Source: Deltaproteobacteria bacterium (GTDB lineage: Bacteria > Desulfobacterota_C > Deferrisomatia > Deferrisomatales > JACRMM01). From it: a DNA stretch of 12,263 nt. The position numbers and the translations under genes are program-made. The notes under the pieces are model-generated. The model saw nothing but the letters and a program-made list of their open reading frames with translations, was not told the DNA's origin and did not search any database. Positions 7,399 to 12,263 of the stretch are shown here, in pieces. The stretch covers positions 1-12,263 of the forward strand of contig JACRCS010000094.1 of the NCBI GenBank assembly GCA_016218905.1, given 5' to 3'. The first letter of the stretch is position 1. Each line of letters begins with the position of its first letter.

Positions 7399-7428
7399 AT
7401 CATAGGAGCCCACGCGGGAGCGTGTCAA
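7399..7428 (-). promoter_or_regulatory. Sigma-70 promoter for iclR
   Basis: On the minus strand a perfect -35 TTGACA (7428-7423) is followed after 18 bases by TATGAT (7404-7399), one base off the -10 consensus. Transcription would begin near 7391-7393, leaving a leader of about 43 bases before the GTG start. No equally good promoter for mutL is visible on the plus strand. Confidence 0.65.
7411..7424. promoter_or_regulatory. Second small dyad inside the iclR promoter spacer
   Basis: CACGC-GGGA-GCGTG is a 14-bp inverted repeat that touches the -35 box and lies before the -10 box of the predicted iclR promoter. It could be a second regulator site. A five-base arm is short for GC-rich DNA, so chance is possible. 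Confidence 0.3.
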
Positions 7429-7501
7429 CGCAATTGCAGCCGCCCGGGCGACTCGTGGAGCGAGAGATGGATCCCTGCCGGATCGTGAAGGCGGACTGAA
7501 G

Positions 7502-8905
7502 ATGGGCGCGGTCGTCGCTGCTGACTTCGGAAGCACCTACACCAAAGTCGTCGCCGTGGACCTCGAGAAGGAGGAACTGCTCGGCGTGGCCCAGTCTCCG
7601 AGCACGGTCGACACGGACATGACCACCGGCTTGTTCAGGGCCTTGGAACAGCTCCGCGCCAGCATGGGAGTCGATGAGCTCGAGCCCGACAAGATCGTGG
7701 CCGCGAGCAGCGCGGCCGGCGGGCTGAAGGTCGTGGCTGCCGGGCTGGTGAAAGCTCTCACCGCGAAGGCGGCCGAAGAGGCTGCCCTCGGCGCAGGAGC
7801 CAAGCTTACCCGAGCGTACGCCTACGGCCTCACTGCTGACGACCTCAGGGAGATCGAGGGGGAGGCCCCCGACCTGGTCCTGCTTGCGGGCGGAACGGAC
7901 GGGGGGAACAGGGAGTGCCTCCTCGAGAACGCCGGGCTGCTGGCGAGGTCGAAGCTGTCGGTACCTTTCATCGTTGCCGGCAACAGGCTCGCGGCGGGAG
8001 AAGCTGCGAGGCTTCTGGAGGCAGGAGGCAAGGACGCGATCGTCGTGGAGAACGTCCTGCCCGAGCTCGATCGGCTCAACCTCGAGCCCAGCCGCAGCGC
8101 GATCCGAGACACCTTCATGAAGCGCATCATCCAAGCGAAAGGGCTGGACCGGGCGCAAGCCATCCTCGGACTCATTATGCCCACTCCGACGGCCGTCCTA
8201 GCGGGTGCTCGGCTGTTGGCGGAGGGTACCGGCGACGAAGAAGGAATCGGCGACCTGGTAGTCGTGGACGTGGGCGGCGCCACCACTGACGTCGATTCGG
8301 TCGCCCACGGCCACCCCTCGGGCGACGCCGTGCTCAAGGGCCTCCCGGATCCCTACCTGAAGAGGACGGTGGAGGGCGATCTGGGCATTCGCTACAACGC
8401 CGAGACGATCCTGCGAAGAGTCGGCGCGAAGAAGCTCTCCGACCGACTGGCCGCAATGGCTCCCGGCCTCCCGGAGAGAATCGACGTAGAGACCAGGGCC
8501 GAGGCGCTCTCGCGCAGCGTCGCGCTGGTTCCGAACGACGAACTCGACCACTGCTTCGACACGGCGCTCTCCTGTGCGGCCGTGGAGACGGCGGCGGCCC
8601 GGCACTGCGGCCGGCTCGAAGAGGTGTACTTCCCGACGGGGAAGGTGAGGGTCCAGCACGGGAAGGACCTCACCGGGGTGAAGGCGCTCGTGGGCACGGG
8701 AGGAGTCTTCGCCTACGGCAGGAACCAGGAGCGCATCCTCCGGTCTGCTTGCTTCGACCGAGGCAGTCCCGAATCGCTCCGTCCCCGGGATCCGGAGCTC
8801 CTCGTGGACGACCGCTATGTTCTCTTCGCGGTGGGCCTCCTCTCGGAGCTGTCTCCCACGAGCGCCCTGAGAATCCTCAAGAAGCATCTCAGGAAGCTCT
8901 CCTGA
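7502..8905 (+). CDS. glmL: MutL/GlmL, B12-mutase accessory protein (ASKHA ATPase fold)
   Basis: The 467-residue product belongs to the MutL/GlmL family (about 460 residues), found in glutamate mutase operons between the sigma and epsilon genes; it is unrelated to the mismatch-repair MutL. The family has the actin/Hsp70 sugar-kinase fold and is thought to be an ATP-dependent helper that maintains the B12 mutase, though this has been little tested. Seen are the phosphate-1 loop DFGSTYTK (8-15), the family box LVLLAGGTDGGN (125-136), the second nucleotide motif VVDVGGATTDVDS (about 254-266) and a C-terminal GTGGVFAYG (about 397-405). All nucleotide motifs are intact, so an active ATPase is expected. 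The ATG at 7502 is preceded by a weak AAGGCGG site. It is divergent from iclR. Its presence supports B12-dependent function for the two GlmE homologues. Here it is paired with a RACE-type gene. Confidence 0.92.
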   Translation: MGAVVAADFGSTYTKVVAVDLEKEELLGVAQSPSTVDTDMTTGLFRALEQLRASMGVDELEPDKIVAASSAAGGLKVVAAGLVKALTAKAAEEAALGAGAKLTRAYAYGLTADDLREIEGEAPDLVLLAGGTDGGNRECLLENAGLLARSKLSVPFIVAGNRLAAGEAARLLEAGGKDAIVVENVLPELDRLNLEPSRSAIRDTFMKRIIQAKGLDRAQAILGLIMPTPTAVLAGARLLAEGTGDEEGIGDLVVVDVGGATTDVDSVAHGHPSGDAVLKGLPDPYLKRTVEGDLGIRYNAETILRRVGAKKLSDRLAAMAPGLPERIDVETRAEALSRSVALVPNDELDHCFDTALSCAAVETAAARHCGRLEEVYFPTGKVRVQHGKDLTGVKALVGTGGVFAYGRNQERILRSACFDRGSPESLRPRDPELLVDDRYVLFAVGLLSELSPTSALRILKKHLRKLS

Positions 8906-9020
8906 ATCTTTCCTCATTCGGCAGCAGGCGCCGCGGCACGCCGAGATCGGACGTCGCTCTCGTCCGGCCGGCCGAGGCCGACCACCGCTTCCGCGCGCGG
9001 CGGGGGAGAGGAGGGCGCCG

Positions 9021-9036
9021 CTGGCGTTTGCGCCAG
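9021..9036. repeat. Short perfect hairpin in the mutL-RACE spacer
   Basis: CTGGCG-TTTG-CGCCAG is a perfect six-pair stem with a four-base loop, 12 bases before a possible -10 box (TAGAAT, 9049-9054). It has no following T-run, so an operator or RNA hairpin is more likely than a terminator. A second inverted pair, CATGGA/TCCATG, lies at 9093-9110. Confidence 0.35.
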
Positions 9037-9054
9037 GTTCTCCGGGGGTAGAAT
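9026..9054 (+). promoter_or_regulatory. Weak candidate promoter for the RACE-type gene
   Basis: TAGAAT (9049-9054) is one base from the -10 consensus, with a poor -35 (GTTTGC, 17-base spacer) that overlaps the hairpin just upstream. The 265-base gap after mutL leaves room for a separate promoter. The call rests mainly on the -10 box. I see nothing else coding in the gap. Confidence 0.25.
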
Positions 9055-9157
9055 GCTTTCGTACGACCGCGTCACCTCACATCCTGCGGCAGCATGGAAG
9101 CCCGTCCATGATCCAAAGTGCGCACCGCCTAGGATCTCCCGGGTGCCGGGCCGCACG

Positions 9158-9163
9158 AGGAGG
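9158..9163 (+). promoter_or_regulatory. Ribosome binding site that decides the RACE start
   Basis: AGGAGG lies seven bases before ATG 9171. The frame also opens at an ATG at 9108, but those extra 21 residues do not resemble the family and lack a ribosome site, so 9171 is chosen. Confidence 0.75.
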
Positions 9164-9170
9164 AGCTTCG

Positions 9171-11117
9171 ATGAGCGGTTCCGTTCGCGTTCGTTTCGAG
9201 CCCTCGGGCAGGATCGTCGAAGTCGGCGACGGCGAGAGTCTTCTGACCGTGGCACAACGAGCGGGTCTCCACGTGAACGCCTCTTGCGGAGGCCAGGGAA
9301 CCTGCGGGTCGTGCAAGGTGCGGGTCCGAGAAGGCCGGATCGAAGGCGGCGAACACTCGAAGCTCTCGGCCGACGAGCTCTCTGCCGGCTACCGCCTCGC
9401 GTGCAGTTCCTGCCCGGCGAGCGACTGCACCATCGAGATCCCGCTCGCTTCGTCGGTAGACCACTCCGCGATCGAGCGCGGTCGAACGGGCAGGGGAGGC
9501 CGGGCCCTCAAGGTGAGCGAGCTCAGGACGCTCCTCCCCAACCTGCGGATCGAGCCCACCGTGTTCAAGGTGGCGCTCCGGCTCGACCCGCCCAGCCGGG
9601 ACGACACCCTCCCCGACCTGGACCGGTTGCTGTTGGCGCTTCGGAAGGCGCTCTCAATCCACTCGATCCAGGCGGACTTCGAGACGGTCCGAACCCTGGG
9701 GCGGACGCTCCGCGCCTCCGACTGGTCCGTCACGGCGACGCTCGTCTTCCTCGGAGATCGCTACCGCCTCATCCATGTCGAGCCGGGCAATACGGCCGAG
9801 CAGAACTTCGCGATCGTCGTCGACGTGGGAACGACGACCCTGGCCGCCCAGCTCCTCGACCTGCGGGAATGCGCGGTGGTCGACTGCGACAGCGACGAGT
9901 GCCGGGACGACTGCAACACCCTCGCGAACACCTCACGCTACAACCCGCAGATCTCGTACGGGGAGGACGTCATCAGCCGGATCCTCCACGCGCGCAGCGC
10001 CGAAGGGCTCGAAGCCCTCCAGCGGGTGGTCGTCCAGGGGATCAATGAGATGATCGACCGGCTGCTCAAATGCAGCGGCGCGCCACGGGAGCGGGTGAGT
10101 CACATGATCGTCGCCGGGAACTCCACGATGACCCACCTCCTCCTCGGGATGGACCCGAAGAGCATCCGGGAAGCCCCCTACGTGACCGCCATGTCCAGCG
10201 TGCCGGTCGTTCGGGCTCGGGAACTCGGGATCCAATTGGAGCCCCACGTGTACGTCTGGGCCTTCCCGCTCGTCGCGAGCTGGGTCGGTGGCGACATCGT
10301 CGCGGGCATCCTCGGATCGGGGGCTTGGCAGCACGAGGAGACGACGCTCTTCATCGACGTCGGGACGAACGGCGAGATCGTCCTCGGCTCGTCGGAGTGG
10401 GTCGTCGCCACCTCGGCGCCGGCCGGGCCCGCGTTCGAGGGCGCCGAGATCCGCTGCGGGATGCGGGCAGACAGGGGCGCAATCGAAGACGTAGAGGTCG
10501 ACCCCGTCACGTACGAGCCGAGCCTGAAGACGATCGGCGATCGCAAGCCCCGAGGAATCTGCGGTTCGGGTCTCATCGCCGCGGCCGCGGAGCTCCTGCA
10601 TTCAGGGCTTCTCGCGCCCAACGGGCGGTACCACGAGGAGCTCGGGACCCCAAGGGTCCGGCGGAACGAGGACGGCTACCTGGAGTACGTCCTCGCCTGG
10701 CCCAGCGAAACGGAAACCGGCACGGAGGTGGTGCTTACCGAAGCGGACCTCGACAACCTGATCCGGACGAAGGCGGCGATCTTTGCCGGCTGCCGGGTCC
10801 TCTTGCGCAGCGTAGGGCTCGGGTTCGAGGACGTGGATCGGGTGATCATCGCCGGCGGCTTCGGCCAGGCGCTCGATCTCGAGAAGTCGATCGCGATCGG
10901 GCTCCTTCCTCCGGTCTCCCCCGATCGGTTCCTCTTCGTCGGGAACGGCTCCCTTCTGGGCGCCCGAGCCGTGAGCTTCAGCCGCACGATGCACGCCCGG
11001 ACGGAGGACGTGGCCCGCATGATGACCCACGTGGAACTCGCCGACAATCCGACGTTCATGGACGAGTACGTGGCGGCCCAATTCCTTCCCCACACCGACG
11101 TGGCAGTCTTCCGATAG
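9171..11117 (+). CDS. [2Fe-2S] ASKHA protein, reductive activator of corrinoid enzymes (RACE/RACo-like)
   Basis: The 648-residue product resembles RACo and other RACE proteins, which use an iron-sulfur cluster and ATP to reduce inactive Co(II) corrinoid enzymes. The N-terminal ferredoxin domain (about 4-90) has the plant-type set Cys39, Cys45, Cys48 and Cys78 (ASCGGQGTCGSC, then LACSSC). A linker domain follows (about 105-210), then the ASKHA ATPase part with VVDVGTTTLAAQ (about 217-228), YNPQISYGEDVISR, VAGNSTMTHLLLG, FIDVGTNGEIVLG (about 393-405), GICGSG and IIAGGFGQALDLEKS (about 560-574). An unusual insert after the first phosphate loop carries Cys234, Cys239, Cys244 and Cys248 among acidic residues. 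Known RACE partners are methyltransferase corrinoid proteins; none is in this window, so the local target is either the GlmE/MutL system or a protein encoded elsewhere (inference). It lies 265 bases after mutL. Confidence 0.9.
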   Translation: MSGSVRVRFEPSGRIVEVGDGESLLTVAQRAGLHVNASCGGQGTCGSCKVRVREGRIEGGEHSKLSADELSAGYRLACSSCPASDCTIEIPLASSVDHSAIERGRTGRGGRALKVSELRTLLPNLRIEPTVFKVALRLDPPSRDDTLPDLDRLLLALRKALSIHSIQADFETVRTLGRTLRASDWSVTATLVFLGDRYRLIHVEPGNTAEQNFAIVVDVGTTTLAAQLLDLRECAVVDCDSDECRDDCNTLANTSRYNPQISYGEDVISRILHARSAEGLEALQRVVVQGINEMIDRLLKCSGAPRERVSHMIVAGNSTMTHLLLGMDPKSIREAPYVTAMSSVPVVRARELGIQLEPHVYVWAFPLVASWVGGDIVAGILGSGAWQHEETTLFIDVGTNGEIVLGSSEWVVATSAPAGPAFEGAEIRCGMRADRGAIEDVEVDPVTYEPSLKTIGDRKPRGICGSGLIAAAAELLHSGLLAPNGRYHEELGTPRVRRNEDGYLEYVLAWPSETETGTEVVLTEADLDNLIRTKAAIFAGCRVLLRSVGLGFEDVDRVIIAGGFGQALDLEKSIAIGLLPPVSPDRFLFVGNGSLLGARAVSFSRTMHARTEDVARMMTHVELADNPTFMDEYVAAQFLPHTDVAVFR

Positions 11118-11161
11118 GAGGCGCTCGGGGAGGCAAACCAGGTCAGCTCGAGGAGGTCTTT

Positions 11162-11202
11162 GGGCCAGTACGCGCTACAGCGCTCCTCGTTCCCAATGGC
11201 CC
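11162..11202. terminator. Weak hairpin between the convergent RACE and archease genes
   Basis: GGGCCA (11162-11167) pairs with TGGCCC (11197-11202), and the loop contains a further GCGCT/AGCGC stem. It lies between convergent stops and might mark transcript ends, but there is no T-run. The rest of the 210-base gap shows nothing I recognise. Confidence 0.25.
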
Positions 11203-11327
11203 CGCTGGGTTTCCATGATCGGTGTCGGGCCGAGATGGAGACGCGATCCACGCGGCAGCCGCTACCCGGGCGCGTTTACTCACTACCATACGCCTTTTGG
11301 GGGCGGTGACACTCGGCCGACGAACGC

Positions 11328-11765
11328 TTACGTGTCCAAGACTACAGTGGCCTTCCAGCCCTCGTCCGTCTGCCAGACCCTGAAGCGGTGCAGGGTGACG
11401 GCCTTCACGTCGATCAGGAGCGCGTGGCGCTCCGGGTCGATCCGATCTCCCCACGCCTCGGCGGTGAGCGTCCAGCCGTCCGCCTCCCGGTCGGTTTTCA
11501 ACTGCGTGACCTTCAGGAGCAGGCACTCGGCGTCCTTGTAGAAGATCAGCTCCTGGAGGAGCTCGAAGAGGAGGAGATCGAGCTCGTCCGCCCGCACCCG
11601 AATCTCCCGGCGCTCTCTTCTCGCGAGGGCGCCGAGGTCCTGCACCATGACGTTGACCGTGGCGTCGGCCGCAGCCGCAAAGAGCTCCTCGGGGCTCTCG
11701 CCCCAGGCTTCGAAAGCGGCGTCGGAGAGCGCAATATCTTCGAGATACCGATAGCCTGAGCTCAT
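11328..11765 (-). CDS. Archease (RtcB RNA ligase activator)
   Basis: The 145-residue product matches the archease family (usual length about 140). Archease helps the RNA ligase RtcB become guanylylated and turn over, in RNA repair or tRNA ligation in the cytoplasm. Seen: GYRYLEDIALSDAAFEAWG at the N-terminus, which takes the place of the common YxxxEHTADVAFEA motif, then PEELFAAAADA, the acidic DELDLLLFELLQELIFYKDAE and a C-terminal AVTLHRFRVWQTDEGWKATVVLD. The metal-site aspartate of the first motif is probably Asp15, and the usual His is replaced by Asp, as I recall for some bacterial forms. The ATG at 11765 overlaps the rtcB stop (ATGA), a coupled rtcB-archease arrangement. Since that rtcB is broken, this archease may have no local partner. 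Confidence 0.88.
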   Translation of the reverse strand: MSSGYRYLEDIALSDAAFEAWGESPEELFAAAADATVNVMVQDLGALARRERREIRVRADELDLLLFELLQELIFYKDAECLLLKVTQLKTDREADGWTLTAEAWGDRIDPERHALLIDVKAVTLHRFRVWQTDEGWKATVVLDT

Positions 11766-11930
11766 CCCTTCACGTTCCCGATGGGGACGAAGCGAGCCAC
11801 TCGCCGGCTGATCCCGGCCGCTCCGTCGCCTCCACCACCTCGTCGATGTCCTTATAGGCGAAGCCGGCCTCCTCGGCCAGTCCCGGAAAAGTCACACGAA
11901 GGCCGGGACAGCGGGAGGCTTCCACTTCGG
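11762..11930 (-). pseudogene. rtcB: rtcB remnant (3' end of RNA 2',3'-cyclic phosphate/5'-OH ligase), frameshifted
   Basis: Reading leftwards, GLAEEAGFAYKDIDEVVEATER (in two runs, about 11882-11818) matches the conserved C-terminus of RtcB. The family ending RRVARFVPIGNVKG, with its stop at 11762-11764, lies in a different frame. Adding one G near 11816, so that CGGCC reads CGGGCC, would join the two as ER-AGIS-RRVARF. Upstream of about 11930 the similarity fades: there is no trace of the catalytic metal-binding or guanylylated-histidine regions, which should extend for about 400 residues. A faint GVDLGPFGLKLL stretch near 12025 might be a scrap of the GVGxDIxCGxRLL region, but I do not rely on it. 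A sequencing error could explain the one-base shift but not the missing body. Confidence 0.75.
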
Positions 11931-12133
11931 CGAAGAACGCGCAGTAGGCCTCGCAGGCAGCCTCCCTGAGCTCTGTTTCTCCTGCACACCAACAACTTGA
12001 GGCCGAAGGGACCGAGGTCAACTCCGCTTGGCAAGTCCGGCAGTGGGGAGCGGAGGAGACAAAGGGGGGCCGGGCGCGCGCGCTTTCGGCAAAGTTGCCC
12101 TCTTCCTCAGGGGCTCCATCTTAGGGGCCGTTA
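11931..12133. other. Degenerate spacer between the rtcB remnant and the transposase
   Basis: No gene is supported here. It should contain the end of the insertion sequence and possibly decayed rtcB DNA. A near direct repeat is visible (CTCAGGGGC at 12107-12115 and CTTAGGGGC at 12120-12128), and a GC-rich run, GCGCGCGCGC, at 12074-12083. The exact element end cannot be set without its other end. Confidence 0.4.
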
Positions 12134-12262
12134 CTAAATAACTGAGTCGTTTTGACCCCGAGGCGAGATCGTGTAGTTCCACTCGCCGTGGAAGGCGTCG
12201 CAATGCAGATTCACTCCGGCAAGCTCTTCATCAGTGACCCGAATCCCTTTGGGGTAGCGGCA
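12134..12262 (-). mobile_element. Transposase C-terminus, ISAzo13 / Rhodopirellula-type (partial)
   Basis: On the minus strand the frame from the window edge encodes 42 residues and ends in TAG at 12134. It reads YPKGIRVTDEELAGVNL, then DAFHGEWNYTISPR. The combination of a VTDEELAxVNL stretch and HGEWNYTI close to the C-terminus is what I know from ISAzo13-family transposases, first noted in Rhodopirellula. These are DDE enzymes that move insertion sequences; the catalytic core is outside the window. It reads in the same direction as the rtcB remnant and archease and lies immediately upstream of the broken rtcB, so an insertion probably separated rtcB from its 5' part. Confidence 0.72.
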
Positions 12263-12263
12263 G

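Noticed and set aside
8906..9170. Possible cobalamin riboswitch before the RACE gene
   Set aside because: I found no B12-box-like sequence and no multi-stem layout of the right size; only small isolated hairpins are visible.
9108..9170. Upstream ATG start for the RACE gene
   Set aside because: No ribosome site there and the extra residues do not fit the family; 9171 has AGGAGG at ideal spacing.
11770..12021. An 83-codon minus-strand open frame as a new small protein
   Set aside because: Its second half is clearly the RtcB C-terminus and it ends by frameshift just before the true RtcB ending, so it is a pseudogene piece.
1..12263. CRISPR arrays, tRNA or rRNA genes
   Set aside because: No regularly spaced repeats and no recognisable tRNA or rRNA signatures on either strand.

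Overview
This is a GC-rich bacterial window, apparently from a Gram-negative chromosome. A TctC-type periplasmic binding protein with a cleavable signal peptide, TRAP and TTT permeases and a bacterial rtcB-archease pair point that way. The phylum cannot be fixed from the sequence alone; a soil or subsurface lineage rich in TTT transporters is plausible but is inference.

Region 1 (1-6375, + strand) is a probable operon for uptake and B12-dependent processing of an organic acid. In order it holds the 3' end of a TRAP large permease (dctM), a glutamate mutase epsilon-subunit homologue (GlmE1), tctB, tctA, a second GlmE homologue (GlmE2) and tctC. Two mutase-family genes are interleaved with the parts of two different carboxylate transporters. 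Both GlmE proteins keep the family frame: WPTG, LNGFP, GNVxQD and IPT motifs and the adenosyl-contacting Lys/Arg and Glu. Both have lost several of the residues that hold glutamate in the clostridial enzyme: Arg66 and the catalytic Glu171 in both, plus Arg149 in GlmE1. The real substrate is therefore probably not glutamate. No B12-binding sigma subunit (GlmS) and no methylaspartate ammonia-lyase lie in the window.

Region 2 (6376-7501) holds a convergent hairpin and then an IclR-family regulator on the - strand. The divergent spacer carries a good sigma-70 promoter for the regulator and two dyads placed to act as operators.

Region 3 (7502-11117, + strand) holds mutL/glmL, an ASKHA-fold mutase accessory protein, and a [2Fe-2S]-ASKHA protein of the reductive activator of corrinoid enzymes (RACE) type. 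The latter carries an unusual four-cysteine insert. Together they look like the cofactor-maintenance half of the B12 system.

Region 4 (11118-12263) is a boundary. An intact archease gene and the decayed 3' end of rtcB (RNA ligase) are read leftwards, joined by an ATGA overlap. rtcB carries a frameshift and its homology stops abruptly. At the right edge is the C-terminal end of an ISAzo13/Rhodopirellula-type transposase, a plausible cause of the rtcB loss.

Overall model (inference): TRAP and TTT transporters import a carboxylate, a divergent two-paralogue GlmE-type radical mutase rearranges it, MutL and the RACE protein keep its corrinoid cofactor active, and the IclR protein senses the compound.
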